Shown here: piece by piece, positions 9,165 to 18,333 of the stretch
How the letters are laid out: each line of letters begins with the position of its first letter
Position numbering within the stretch: position 1 is the first letter of the stretch
From: Cyclobacteriaceae bacterium
GTDB taxonomy: Bacteria; Bacteroidota; Bacteroidia; Cytophagales; Cyclobacteriaceae
DNA length: 64,000 nucleotides
Direction: 5' to 3'
Assembly: GCA_013141055.1 (NCBI GenBank)
Contig: JABFRS010000001.1
Location: forward strand, 3,031,319 to 3,095,318
The notes under the pieces: model-generated
Told to the model about the DNA's origin: nothing
Databases searched by the model: none
The model's input: the letters and a program-made list of their open reading frames with translations, nothing else
Program-made: the position numbers and the translations under genes

Positions 9165-10100
9165 TTGGAGAAGGGATATAGTGTTGTAACAGAAATTTCT
9201 TCGGCATCTACTCCCGATTATAATTCCTTTTTGTTTGATGATCCGCAGCATCATTTACTTCAGGCAGATGATTGGCTGAATTTCTATTTGCTGAGAAAAG
9301 CAAATCAAAAGATCATGGCGCGTGTTTCTTTTCATGTAAAGGACCACAAGGCTTACTCCCCCATGCGGGCTTCTTTTGGTTCTTTTAACTTTTCACGCGA
9401 TCTCTCTCCGCTGGTTCTCTATCAATTTATTCAAGAGTGTGAAAGACATCTGGTAAAAAAGAAAATCAGGTCTGTAAGGATCATTGAGCCACCATTATTT
9501 TACAACTCTTCCGGGGAGCTTTTGCAAACTATTTTATTCAACCTTGGATATCATGTTACTGATGCGCAAATAAGTTCGGGAATCAGAATTGACAATACTG
9601 CTTTCGATGATAAGATTGAAAGCTGGGAAAAGAGAAAGCTCAAGCAGGCAAAAGTGAAGGGCCTTACTTTTAAAAAATTACCCATCAGTGAATTGGAAAC
9701 TGTTTATAAGTTTATTTTAAAATGCCGTGATCAACGGGGCCATTCTCTCAGTATGACACTTTCTGAGTTGACGGAGACTGTGAATGTATTTAAGTCATCT
9801 TTTTTTCTTTTTGGAGCCTATCACAAGAATGAACTTGCTGCGGCCTCTATTTCTATTCGCGTTCATCAGGATATACTGTATAATTTTTATTCCGGTCATT
9901 TAAAGAAGTTTGATGCCATCAGTCCTGTAGTTTTATTGATTAGTGGCATTTATAAATTCTGTGGGTCCAATAAAATCCATTTACTGGATCTCGGCACCTC
10001 CGCTGTTGAGGGTCAACCAAATTTCAGTTTGCTGGATTTCAAGTTAAGACTTGGAGCTATTCCATCTATGAAGCTTACCTTTGAAAAAGATCTGGTGTGA
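9165..10100 (+). CDS. FemAB/GNAT-like acyltransferase fold protein
   Basis: 311 residues; the start is a TTG immediately after the previous stop. The order is a FemAB-like one: N-terminal part with FLFDDPQHHLLQADDWLNFY, a central helical piece KLKQAKVKGLTFKKLPISEL, then FFLFGAYHKNELAAASISIRVHQDILYNFYSGH and DLGTSAVEGQPNFSLLDFK, which resembles the second GNAT half of peptidoglycan-bridge or aminoacyl transferases. Substrate unknown. It overlaps the glycosyltransferase gene by 4 bp (GTGA), suggesting joint action on a surface glycan or amino sugar. Confidence 0.62.
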   Translation: MEKGYSVVTEISSASTPDYNSFLFDDPQHHLLQADDWLNFYLLRKANQKIMARVSFHVKDHKAYSPMRASFGSFNFSRDLSPLVLYQFIQECERHLVKKKIRSVRIIEPPLFYNSSGELLQTILFNLGYHVTDAQISSGIRIDNTAFDDKIESWEKRKLKQAKVKGLTFKKLPISELETVYKFILKCRDQRGHSLSMTLSELTETVNVFKSSFFLFGAYHKNELAAASISIRVHQDILYNFYSGHLKKFDAISPVVLLISGIYKFCGSNKIHLLDLGTSAVEGQPNFSLLDFKLRLGAIPSMKLTFEKDLV

Positions 10101-10939
10101 ACAAGCCATTGGTTTCGGTTATATGTCTTTGCTTCAATCATTCGAAATTTGTTGAAGAAGCAATTCGTTCTGTACAAGACCAAACCTATCCCAATGTTGA
10201 GCTGATCATTTTGGATGATCATAGTGAAGATCAAAGTGTGGAAGTAATTCAGAGAATCCTTCCACGTCTTACGAATGCAAAATTTATCCCCATACAAAAT
10301 AATCTGGGCAATTGTCGGGCTTTCAACAAAGGTCTTGAAGTTGCCAGTGGAGAATTTATCATTGACCTTTCAGCCGATGATGTACTACTTCCGGAACGAA
10401 TTGAGGAAGGTGTGACCGCTTTTCAAAACGCTTCAGTTGATGCTGGTGTTAATTTTTGCGACGCCGAGCTGATAAATGCTGAGGGTAAAAGTCTGGGTCG
10501 TCATTCAGATCGCTTTCCTCACAACTCAATTCCTCAAGGTGATATCTATGCTGCAATTCTGAGAAAGTACTTTATCAATAGTCCCACTATGATGATGAAG
10601 CGTATGGTGTTTGATAGGCTGGGAGGGTATGATGAATCACTCGCTTATGAAGACTTTGATTTCCTGGTGCGTTCCTCACGTCAGTTTAAATTTATCTATA
10701 CCCCGGAGGTACTTTTAAAAAGGAGAATACTATCCACATCATTGGGAAGTCATCAATATAAGCGCGGGAGTCGTCAGCTGGAATCAACTTTCAAAATCTG
10801 CGAAAAAGCTTTCCTCTTGAATAGAACTGATGAGGAATATTCTGCATTAAAAATGAGAATTCGTTACGAGTTGCGCCAGGCTCTTCTGTTGGGTGATATA
10901 AAACTTGCCTTGAATTACTTCAGACTTCTTTTGCGGTGA
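10097..10939 (+). CDS. Glycosyltransferase family 2
   Basis: 280 residues, GTG start inside the GTGA overlap with the preceding gene. A GT-A fold of family 2 is plain: VSVICLCFNHSKFVEEAIRS at the N-terminus, ELIILDDHSEDQS (nucleotide-sugar binding), NLGNCRAFNKGLEVASGEFI, and the metal-binding DxD-like DLSADDVLL near residue 95, then YDESLAYEDFDFLVRSS with the ED base motif. No membrane helices, so a cytoplasmic enzyme. Donor and acceptor unknown. It faces rsgA convergently. Confidence 0.88.
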   Translation: MNKPLVSVICLCFNHSKFVEEAIRSVQDQTYPNVELIILDDHSEDQSVEVIQRILPRLTNAKFIPIQNNLGNCRAFNKGLEVASGEFIIDLSADDVLLPERIEEGVTAFQNASVDAGVNFCDAELINAEGKSLGRHSDRFPHNSIPQGDIYAAILRKYFINSPTMMMKRMVFDRLGGYDESLAYEDFDFLVRSSRQFKFIYTPEVLLKRRILSTSLGSHQYKRGSRQLESTFKICEKAFLLNRTDEEYSALKMRIRYELRQALLLGDIKLALNYFRLLLR

Positions 10940-10968
10940 TAACTGGTTGTCTATTTTTTAGCTTTTGA

Positions 10969-11886
10969 TCATTTCCTGTTGTCGTAGCCCATCACCATGC
11001 TCACATAATTATTGTAGCGGTTCAAAGCAATCGTCCCTTCTTCTACCGCCAGTCGAATAGCACATTTAGGTTCCGTGAGGTGTAAACATCTTGATTCGAA
11101 TTTGCATTCCGAACGTAGCTCCCGCATTTCAGGAAAGTAGTCTGAGATTTCCTGTTGTGTCATATCAACCAATCCCCATTCCTTGACACCGGGTGTATCT
11201 ATAACAAATGTATTTTCGCTTATCAGAAACATTTCCGCAAAGGTGGTAGTATGGGTGCCTTTGCTTGTAAAATCTGAGACCTCGCCGGTTGTCTGCCCAA
11301 GTCCGGGTGAAAGTTTGTTGAGGAGTGTTGATTTACCCACCCCTGAATGACCAGCAATCAATGTTGTTTTATTGTTTAACAGATTATATAACTGTTTCAC
11401 ATCTTCATCATCCAGAGATGAAATGATGAGTGTGGTGACATTTAAAGATTCGTAAAGAGCTTTAGCCTGATCAATTTGAACCATTTCTTTTTCAGTGAGC
11501 AGGTCTTTTTTATTGAAGATCAGAATTTGCGGTATTCGGAATGATTCGGCGCTTACCAAAAACCGATCGATAAATCCAAGTGAAGTTCTTGGATGACTTA
11601 CTGTTGCAATCAACAATACCTGGTCTACGTTTGCTGCAAGCACCTGACGATGACCAGTTTTCTTAACTGATTGACGAAGGATGTGATTGTCACGTTGCTT
11701 GACTTCCGAAATGGAAGCATCATTTTGGTCGAGTAGTAATTCAACCCGATCTCCAACGGCGACAGGATTAGTTTCTTTTCCTTCATCAAGACGCAGCTTG
11801 CCCTGAAGCCTGCAATTATATTTCTTTTTATCAGTGCCGATAACTTCATACCACGATCCTGTCGATTTCATTACGCGGCCTTCCAT
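10969..11886 (-). CDS. rsgA: Ribosome small-subunit-dependent GTPase A
   Basis: 305 residues. RsgA helps late 30S maturation and checks the decoding site. The circularly permuted GTPase order is visible: G4 NKKDLL near 125, then G1 GHSGVGKSTLLN near 180, G2 GTHTTTF, and G3 DTPGVKEWG. An N-terminal OB-fold precedes and a zinc finger follows (C-x5-C-x-H-x5-C in ECKFESRCLHLTEPKCA). The ATG shares one base with the stop of waaA (TAATG), so the two are coupled. Confidence 0.95.
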   Translation of the reverse strand: MEGRVMKSTGSWYEVIGTDKKKYNCRLQGKLRLDEGKETNPVAVGDRVELLLDQNDASISEVKQRDNHILRQSVKKTGHRQVLAANVDQVLLIATVSHPRTSLGFIDRFLVSAESFRIPQILIFNKKDLLTEKEMVQIDQAKALYESLNVTTLIISSLDDEDVKQLYNLLNNKTTLIAGHSGVGKSTLLNKLSPGLGQTTGEVSDFTSKGTHTTTFAEMFLISENTFVIDTPGVKEWGLVDMTQQEISDYFPEMRELRSECKFESRCLHLTEPKCAIRLAVEEGTIALNRYNNYVSMVMGYDNRK

Positions 11887-13133
11887 TATGAAAGATATTT
11901 TTTGCTGTAATTCACAATCCTGGAAGTTGCCCCCAGATTTTCCAAAACATATTGACGAGTCACTTCACACGCCAGCAAGAAAGTCTCTGGATGACTGATC
12001 ATCATTTCATATTTTGATTTTAGTTGAGTAAAGTCACCGACTTCAAAAGCACCACCCCTGAATACAAGATCCACCGCTTCCTGATATTTCTGGTATTTTT
12101 TATTGCCGAAGAACACTGGGATTCCATAGCAAGCAGCCTCCAGTATGTTATGAAGACCTTCACCAAATGCCCCACCAACATATGCAAACTCTCCGTAATT
12201 GTATAATCGTGACAGCATTCCGATGTTGTCAATAATCAATACAGATACTTCCGGTAACGAAGCATTTCCTGCCTTCGAAAAACGGACTGTTTTCCCATCA
12301 ATCGATTTTTCTATGGTGCTTAGAAACTCTTCAGAGATCTCATGAGGAGCAATGATAAATTTTAGTCTGTCTTTGTTTTCATTAATGAAAGGATAGAGGA
12401 CATCCATGTCATCAGGCCAGGCGCTTCCAATGACCATTAGTTTTTGTCCATCCTTAAATTGTTTTGCTATTGCAATTTCTTCCGATTGCTGAATGATCTG
12501 ATGGACGCGATCAAATCGTGTATCTCCACCCAATGTAACAGATTGTATTCCAATAGACTTTAGCAACGTGACTGACTCTTCATTTTGAACAAAAAAATGA
12601 TTGAAATAACCCAACATCTTCCGAAAGAAAGATCCATATGATTGAAAAAAACTCTGGTCTTGACGAAAAATCGAGGCGATCGAGATGAGTGGAATATTCT
12701 TTTTGTTTAACTGTTCAGAATAATGGTACCAGAATTCATACTTCACAAATACAACAAGGGAAGGTTTTACATTTTCAGCAAACCATCGTGCATTCTTTTT
12801 GGTATCCCAGGGAAGATAAAATACAGCATCAGCCGTTGCATAGTTTTTCCTTACCTCATAGCCAGAAGGAGAGAAGAAAGTAAGCAGAATCTTCAGGGAA
12901 GGATTCCATACTTTCAATGCCTCCATAACGGGACGACCCTGTTCAAACTCACCTAAGGATGCGCAATGAAACCAAACCCACTTATCCTGGCTGTTGGAAG
13001 GGAAAGTTTGTTTCAATTTATCCGATTGCCGGATGCGCCCCTCGCGAAAGGCTTTTGCTTTTGGATTGAACCATGAGGCCAGCCAGTACGCACTGCTCAG
13101 AAATCGGATACCAAAGTTATAGAGTAAGACCAT
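11886..13133 (-). CDS. waaA: 3-deoxy-D-manno-octulosonic acid (Kdo) transferase
   Basis: 415 residues, GT30 family; adds Kdo to lipid A precursor at the inner membrane. N-terminal membrane-associated helix, then WFHCASLGEFEQGRP with the catalytic base Glu, SPSGYEVRKNYATADAVFYLPWDTK, and C-terminal YVGGAFGEGLHNILEAACYGIPVFFG for CMP-Kdo binding. Its presence shows an LPS-type outer membrane. Upstream of and coupled to rsgA. Confidence 0.94.
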   Translation of the reverse strand: MVLLYNFGIRFLSSAYWLASWFNPKAKAFREGRIRQSDKLKQTFPSNSQDKWVWFHCASLGEFEQGRPVMEALKVWNPSLKILLTFFSPSGYEVRKNYATADAVFYLPWDTKKNARWFAENVKPSLVVFVKYEFWYHYSEQLNKKNIPLISIASIFRQDQSFFQSYGSFFRKMLGYFNHFFVQNEESVTLLKSIGIQSVTLGGDTRFDRVHQIIQQSEEIAIAKQFKDGQKLMVIGSAWPDDMDVLYPFINENKDRLKFIIAPHEISEEFLSTIEKSIDGKTVRFSKAGNASLPEVSVLIIDNIGMLSRLYNYGEFAYVGGAFGEGLHNILEAACYGIPVFFGNKKYQKYQEAVDLVFRGGAFEVGDFTQLKSKYEMMISHPETFLLACEVTRQYVLENLGATSRIVNYSKKYLS

Positions 13134-13204
13134 TCTTATTATCAGAAGTCAAAGATAGGAGATATACTCTTGCATCATCAGTGGTCAGGCGCACTTCATG
13201 CATT

Positions 13205-13234
13205 TTTGACTTTGTTTTGGGTTTCGTATCTTTC
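13205..13234 (+). promoter_or_regulatory. Bacteroidota-type promoter before the DUF6588 gene
   Basis: TTTG (13205-13208), 18-nt spacer, TATCTTTC (13227-13234, consensus TAnnTTTG with one mismatch), 19 nt before the chosen ATG at 13254. This placement supports that start over an in-frame ATG at 13170, which lies upstream of the promoter. Confidence 0.6.
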
Positions 13235-13253
13235 AATTATAAATAATCCCCTT

Positions 13254-14330
13254 ATGACAAAAAAAATCATTTTTCTGATGCTTCTGGCAAGTCAAGCGGC
13301 GTTTGCCCAGACCAATCAGATAGCGAAATTTTTTCCGGCAGCAGCGATCGGTAATAGTACTACGCCAACGGCGACGGGATCAGCAAACGTGCAAGGATTG
13401 GTTTCTGGTTACATTAAACCGGTTGCTGAAGATTTCGGTTCTTTAATGAATAATGGATGGTATTCCACTGCAGAAAACCATAAGAAATTTGGATTCGATT
13501 TGCAGGTGACCATGAATACCATTTTTGCAAAAAGTGAGCAAAAGACTTTCCTCCCAAGCGGACTTACAGGAGTTTCCTATAATGGTTCTGGAACCAGTGA
13601 TCCTGCTCCAACAGCCTACGGTGAAGAAACATCTATCCCAAGATTTGTTTTCAACAGCGGCCCTAATACACTTATTCCTTTTCTGGGACCTGGTGGTGGA
13701 AACATCAGCAAGGATGTTCCCATCGGATCATTGGTTGTTCCTACAATCACAGGTGGTATTGGATTATTTGCAAATACAGATCTGAGATTCCGTTATACTC
13801 CAGCAGTTACATTGAGCGGAACAGAATTGAAGAATTGGGGAGTTGGTATCCAACATGATATCAAGCAGCATATTCCGGGTATTAAAATGGCACCTTTCCA
13901 CCTTTCATTATTATTGGCTTACTCACAGTTGACAGCCACTACTGATCTGAAAGGATACTATTTTGATGGAGCAACTTCAAATACCTATAATAATCAAAAT
14001 GGAATCGGTGAAACAAAAGGATACACTGCACAGATTCTTGTAAGCAAAACATTTGCTGTTATAACATTTTATGGTGCTATTGGATACAACAGCTCTAAGA
14101 CTACTTATGATATCACAGGAAGCTATTATGTGAATCAAACTGAAAGTGGAATTCCATTGGCTCAGCCGGTTCTTTTGACGAATCCATTTCATGAAGAATA
14201 TTCAGTTAGTGGCGTAAGGGCAACAGGTGGTATTCGTTTGAAATTCGGACCGATTGCATTGAACAGTGATTACTCATATGTGAATTCCAACGGCATGCTT
14301 ACTGCAGGTTTCGGATTCTCCGTCAGATAA
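13254..14330 (+). CDS. DUF6588 family outer-membrane protein
   Basis: 358 residues after choosing ATG 13254, where a signal peptide begins (MTKKIIFLMLLASQAAFA-Q). Mature protein is rich in alternating beta strands and glycines, ends in an aromatic beta-barrel-like strand (TAGFGFSVR), and carries the DUF6588 hallmark near its N-terminus (YIKPVAEDFG..MNNGWY.TAE.HKKFGFDL). Probably a beta-barrel in the outer membrane. Function unknown. The upstream promoter and a strong terminator make it a single-gene unit. Confidence 0.75.
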   Translation: MTKKIIFLMLLASQAAFAQTNQIAKFFPAAAIGNSTTPTATGSANVQGLVSGYIKPVAEDFGSLMNNGWYSTAENHKKFGFDLQVTMNTIFAKSEQKTFLPSGLTGVSYNGSGTSDPAPTAYGEETSIPRFVFNSGPNTLIPFLGPGGGNISKDVPIGSLVVPTITGGIGLFANTDLRFRYTPAVTLSGTELKNWGVGIQHDIKQHIPGIKMAPFHLSLLLAYSQLTATTDLKGYYFDGATSNTYNNQNGIGETKGYTAQILVSKTFAVITFYGAIGYNSSKTTYDITGSYYVNQTESGIPLAQPVLLTNPFHEEYSVSGVRATGGIRLKFGPIALNSDYSYVNSNGMLTAGFGFSVR

Positions 14331-14347
14331 TCATAAATTCTAAAGAA

Positions 14348-14386
14348 ATAAAAGCCTTCGTTACATTGTAGCGAAGGCTTTTATTT
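14348..14386. terminator. Bidirectional intrinsic terminator
   Basis: A 13-bp stem (ATAAAAGCCTTCG paired with CGAAGGCTTTTAT, small loop around TTACATTGTAG) has A/T runs at both flanks. It lies between the convergent DUF6588 and enoyl-CoA hydratase genes and should stop transcription from both sides. Confidence 0.85.
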
Positions 14387-14408
14387 TGAATATCAAATTA
14401 CTGAATGA

Positions 14409-15182
14409 TTATTTTCCAGTGAACGTGGGTTTTCTTTTCTCTATAAATGCTTTCATTCCTTCTTTCTGATCTTCGCTCGCAAATGTGAGATAGAAGTTCT
14501 TTCGTTCAAACATTAGTCCTTCATCCAATAAAGTTTCGAAGGAACGGTTGATTGATTCTTTTGCGAGCTGTACCGCAACCGGCGACATTGCTGCAATTTC
14601 TTTGGCAAGATTGACAGCTTCCAGTAAGTAAAATTCTACAGGCACCACTTTTATAACCAGTCCGTAAAAGAGTGCATCTTCTGCTGATAGGAATCTTCCG
14701 GTAAGAATAAGTTCCATTGCTTTTGCTTTTCCCACCGCTTTGGTAAGTCGTTGAGTGCCACCCGCACCTGGTATGGTTCCAAGTTTTATTTCCGGTTGAC
14801 CGAATTTTGCAGTCTCCGATGCAATGATCATATCGCAGGTCATTGCAAATTCACATCCACCGCCCAAGGCAAATCCCGAAACTGCTGCAATGATTGGTTT
14901 TTTTGTTTTGCGGATCTGGTCCCAGGTGCTGAACTGATCCAGCATAAGCATATCCATCGCGGTCTTGTCAGCCATCTGCTTGATGTCTGCACCGGCAGCG
15001 AACGCTTGTTCATTGCCCGTGATGATAATAACCCTTACTGAGTCATCTTTGTCAAGAACCTGAAGTGCGTCGCGAACCTCACCCATCAACTGGGGATTTA
15101 GTGCGTTGAGTTCTTTAGGACGATACAATTCTATTAATGCTACGAAGGGAGCATATTGATTGTTGACTTTAATTAATTCCAT
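14409..15182 (-). CDS. Enoyl-CoA hydratase/isomerase family protein
   Basis: 257 residues, crotonase fold. Oxyanion-hole pieces AFAAGADIKQM and SGFALGGGCEFAMTCDMIIAS are present, as are both glutamates typical of true hydratases: the Glu in FGQPEIKLGTIPGAGGTQRL and the Glu in GKAKAMELILTG. This fits short-chain enoyl-CoA hydratase (EC 4.2.1.17) in beta-oxidation. No other beta-oxidation gene is adjacent. A terminator-like hairpin on the same strand lies 50-80 bp upstream of its start. Confidence 0.9.
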   Translation of the reverse strand: MELIKVNNQYAPFVALIELYRPKELNALNPQLMGEVRDALQVLDKDDSVRVIIITGNEQAFAAGADIKQMADKTAMDMLMLDQFSTWDQIRKTKKPIIAAVSGFALGGGCEFAMTCDMIIASETAKFGQPEIKLGTIPGAGGTQRLTKAVGKAKAMELILTGRFLSAEDALFYGLVIKVVPVEFYLLEAVNLAKEIAAMSPVAVQLAKESINRSFETLLDEGLMFERKNFYLTFASEDQKEGMKAFIEKRKPTFTGK

Positions 15183-15231
15183 GAAAATAGATTTGAGTGC
15201 AATTTAATGATCAGAGGATCAAAAATCCCAT

Positions 15232-15265
15232 AAAAAAAGGAAACACCCCAACCCGAGGTGTTTCC
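15232..15265 (-). terminator. Orphan minus-strand terminator upstream of the enoyl-CoA hydratase gene
   Basis: Read on the minus strand: GGAAACACC, a 9-nt loop, GGTGTTTCC (9-bp perfect stem, 15239-15265), then a run of seven T (15238-15232). It ends something transcribed from the minus strand between 15266 and about 15350, where there is no coding sequence. Candidate 3' end of a small RNA or an attenuator in the enoyl-CoA hydratase leader. Confidence 0.7.
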
Positions 15266-15362
15266 AAACCAAAAACCGATAAAATGTGCTATACCTGATT
15301 AATTCTTTTCAAACTTACGTTGTAACCCTACTCTTCCTATTTTTATTAAATTTTTACTTCTA

Positions 15363-15824
15363 ATGACACGAATTCTTTTTGTTTGCCTTGGCAATATCTG
15401 CCGCTCACCGCTTGCAGAAGCAATTTTTATTCATCAGATCACCGAAAAAAACCTTCAGAATCATTTTAAGATTGCTTCTTGTGGAACCGCGAATTATCAT
15501 GTTGGTGATCAGCCTGATTCCCGTACAATCAGGAATGCATTAAAGAATGGAATAAAGATAGACCACATTGGCAGGCAATTCTCTGTAAAAGATTTTGAAG
15601 ATTATGACTTGATCATTCCTATGGATCAAAGTAATCTCAATAACATCATGCGGCTTCCCGGTGCCGAAAAATATGGCGATAAGATCAAACTTATGCGCAC
15701 GTTTGACTCTGAAGATATTGGATCTGACGTTCCTGATCCGTGGTCGGGAGGAGAGAGTGATTTTCAGAACGTTTTTGAAATACTGACGAGATCAATGAAG
15801 GGTTTTATTAGTACATTAAAATAA
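15363..15824 (+). CDS. Low-molecular-weight protein-tyrosine-phosphatase
   Basis: 153 residues. The P-loop CLGNICRSP (C-x5-R-S) is at residues 8-16 and the general-acid Asp in VPDPWSGG near residue 125. The family dephosphorylates phosphotyrosine; in bacteria the usual targets are BY-kinases such as Wzc, and one is encoded about 40 kb away (55334-57658), though no link is shown here. It is convergent with the aspartate kinase gene, 9 bp apart. Confidence 0.92.
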   Translation: MTRILFVCLGNICRSPLAEAIFIHQITEKNLQNHFKIASCGTANYHVGDQPDSRTIRNALKNGIKIDHIGRQFSVKDFEDYDLIIPMDQSNLNNIMRLPGAEKYGDKIKLMRTFDSEDIGSDVPDPWSGGESDFQNVFEILTRSMKGFISTLK

Positions 15825-15833
15825 TTTAATGCT

Positions 15834-17075
15834 TCAGTTTTTTACCAATACCTGAAGCGTACTCCTTGACAATTGCTCTAATAGAACGCCTTTCATATTC
15901 CTGTACTTGTCTGAACTGATCATATCGTAATTTTTCACAGTGATCAATGTAAGTCCGGTATTGTAGTAAACTTCAAAGTGACTGGAAAGTCGCTCAGTGA
16001 GCTGCAATACTTTGTCCTCACGAAAATCAATACAAAAGGAGAATGAGATTGCTGAATTCTGCATTACATTGATCTTAATGTTTAGTTCAGATAATGCCTT
16101 AAAAATAGAACTGAGTTGCTCTTCATTGATAAAGGTGTAATCCGTTACCCTGCAGGAGACCAGGCATTGGTTGTCTTTAAACACAATCAAGGGAGGAAGT
16201 GCGCTGATCTTCGTTTCGTGGATGATGGTTCCTGGCAAGGAGGGATCATCAAAGTTCTTTACATACAATGGAATATTATTGTTTGCTAGCGGTTTGATGG
16301 TTTTTGGATGAATAACCGATGCGCCATAGTATGTCATTTCCGCTGCTTCCCGGAAGGGGAGTTCTTCAAAGACTACAGCTTCCGGCAAACGACGAGGATC
16401 AGCATTCATAACGCCAGGAACATCTTTCCAGATTGTCACTGAGTCTGCGTGAAGGCATGAAGCGAAGATTGCAGCTGTATAATCAGAACCATCCCGACCC
16501 AGAGTGATCGTGTATTTTCCATGACCTCCTATAAATCCTTGCGTGAGAATTATTTTTTCATCGATGAGGGATCGTAAGGTGTTAATGCGTTGATCTGTTT
16601 CGGTCCAGTCTACTTTTCCTTCACGGAAAGTTTCATCAGTGATAATGTACTTACGGGCATCGAGCCATTGCATGCTTAATCCCTGTTCAGCGATAAAATC
16701 ACAAACGATTAATGTGGATACAATTTCTCCAATAGATACCACCTGATCATATAACTGATCATGAGGCATTTTTGCTTTCAATAAATCAGGGATACTGTCG
16801 AACTCATGGGCCACCTTTTGCCAGATAGGACTCTCAGTTTTGAAGAGTTCACGCATGATATTCTCATGGTATATGCGACTGGACTCTATCTCTTCCTGAA
16901 AATTTTTTCCTTTCTGATATTGATCAATTACCCGCTCGAGGGCATTGGTAGTCTTTCCCATGGCAGATACCACTACAAGGATTTTTTCTTTTGAATATCT
17001 CTTAACGATACTTGCTACCTGACGGATGCCTTTTGCACTGTTAACCGACGCTCCACCGAATTTGAATATCTGCAT
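15834..17075 (-). CDS. lysC: Aspartate kinase (monofunctional)
   Basis: 413 residues. Starts MQIFKFGGASVNSAKGI (KFGG phosphate loop), has TLGRDGSDYTAAIFA near residue 195 and NADPRRLPEA, then a C-terminal ACT-type regulatory region from about residue 290. No homoserine dehydrogenase domain follows, so it is the single-function enzyme. Catalyses the first step to lysine, threonine and methionine. The ACT domains suggest amino-acid feedback; which amino acid cannot be told. Symbol assigned by function only. Confidence 0.9.
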   Translation of the reverse strand: MQIFKFGGASVNSAKGIRQVASIVKRYSKEKILVVVSAMGKTTNALERVIDQYQKGKNFQEEIESSRIYHENIMRELFKTESPIWQKVAHEFDSIPDLLKAKMPHDQLYDQVVSIGEIVSTLIVCDFIAEQGLSMQWLDARKYIITDETFREGKVDWTETDQRINTLRSLIDEKIILTQGFIGGHGKYTITLGRDGSDYTAAIFASCLHADSVTIWKDVPGVMNADPRRLPEAVVFEELPFREAAEMTYYGASVIHPKTIKPLANNNIPLYVKNFDDPSLPGTIIHETKISALPPLIVFKDNQCLVSCRVTDYTFINEEQLSSIFKALSELNIKINVMQNSAISFSFCIDFREDKVLQLTERLSSHFEVYYNTGLTLITVKNYDMISSDKYRNMKGVLLEQLSRSTLQVLVKN

Positions 17076-17269
17076 GAATTAAATTTAGAACGAAAGATAA
17101 AAGATAAAACACCTTTTGACATTGTTGAACCTGTTTTCATAGTTACTTTTCAAATGTAGGATGTCTTTCATCTTTCTTTATTGATTACTCTGTTTGTGGT
17201 CCTTTTTTTCTGTCTTTTTAGTCCATTTCAATCGATTGCATTAACTTTACCTCCCAAAGAATAACAAGT

Positions 17270-18256
17270 ATGGAACAGTCCCGCATTGCTCACTCTATCG
17301 GAATCGCCCTTGACCGGTTTATAAAGAATAACCAGGAGCAGTTTCAATACGCCAGCGGCGAACTTTCGCAATTACTGAGAGACATAGCCTTGGCATCAAA
17401 GGTGGTAAACCGGGAAGTAAACAAAGCCGGACTTATTGACATCATGGGTGCTTTGGGTTCTCAAAACTCGGCAGGAGATGAGCAACAAAAGCTTGACGTG
17501 CTGGCCAACATCCGCTTTACTAGGGCGCTTTCGAAAGGCGGAGAAGTATGTGCCTTGATCTCTGAAGAGACAGAATCATTTGTCGACCTCAACAACGAAG
17601 GAAAGTATGTAATTGCGATTGATCCACTCGATGGATCCTCCAATATTGATGTTAACGTTTCTATCGGGACAATCTTCTCAGTGTATAGAAGAAAAAGTCC
17701 TGAGGGTACACCCATACAGAACATTGATATTCTGCAGAAGGGAAGTGAGCAGGTAGCGGCCGGTTATATATTGTATGGATCAAGCACGATGCTCGTGTAC
17801 ACCACGGGCCATGGTGTCAACGGATTTACGTACGAACCAACACTGGGAGAGTATTTTCTTTCTCATCCTGATCTTAAAATGCCTGAAGACGGAAGGATTT
17901 TTTCGGTAAATGAAGGTTCATTCAACTCGTTTTCAGAAGGTGTGAAGGGTTATTTAAATTATTGCAAAGGTCAAAATTTCATGGCACGCTACATAGGTTC
18001 GCTGGTAGCCGACTTCCACCGCAATATGCTGAAGGGAGGAATTTATATTTATCCTGCAAATGCCAAAGACAAAGGAGGAAAACTCCGATTGATGTATGAG
18101 TGTAATGCCTTGGCATACCTTGCAGAACAGGCTGGGGGACTTGCTACTGATGGTAAGAAAAGGATATTGGACATTCAGCCTTTAACACTCCATCAACGTA
18201 CACCTTTTTATGTGGGTTCAAAGAAAATGGTTGAGAAGGCGGAAAGCTTTGGGTGA
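17270..18256 (+). CDS. fbp: Class I fructose-1,6-bisphosphatase
   Basis: 328 residues. The metal/phosphate signature [13 protein letters not shown] is near residue 118, with the acidic ISEETESF just before it. The substrate pocket includes GGIYIYPAN and [19 protein letters not shown], the class I signature. Gluconeogenic, cytosolic. Divergent from the aspartate kinase gene across a 194-bp gap that holds no gene; that gap has TAACTTTA near 17240 as a possible -7 element. Confidence 0.94.
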   Translation: MEQSRIAHSIGIALDRFIKNNQEQFQYASGELSQLLRDIALASKVVNREVNKAGLIDIMGALGSQNSAGDEQQKLDVLANIRFTRALSKGGEVCALISEETESFVDLNNEGKYVIAIDPLDGSSNIDVNVSIGTIFSVYRRKSPEGTPIQNIDILQKGSEQVAAGYILYGSSTMLVYTTGHGVNGFTYEPTLGEYFLSHPDLKMPEDGRIFSVNEGSFNSFSEGVKGYLNYCKGQNFMARYIGSLVADFHRNMLKGGIYIYPANAKDKGGKLRLMYECNALAYLAEQAGGLATDGKKRILDIQPLTLHQRTPFYVGSKKMVEKAESFG

Positions 18257-18333
18257 AAATATGAAGCATATTTTTTCACTATCCATTCCAACCTATTTCC
18301 ATGTTGAGTGGTCTAATGAGAAATAGCAGAATT

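Noticed and set aside
13170-13253. Longer N-terminus for the DUF6588 protein
   Set aside because: It would start upstream of a good promoter and hide the signal peptide at residue 29.
15183-15362. Replication origin near the LMW phosphatase gene (dnaA often lies nearby in Bacteroidota)
   Set aside because: No dnaA gene and no cluster of TTATCCACA boxes.
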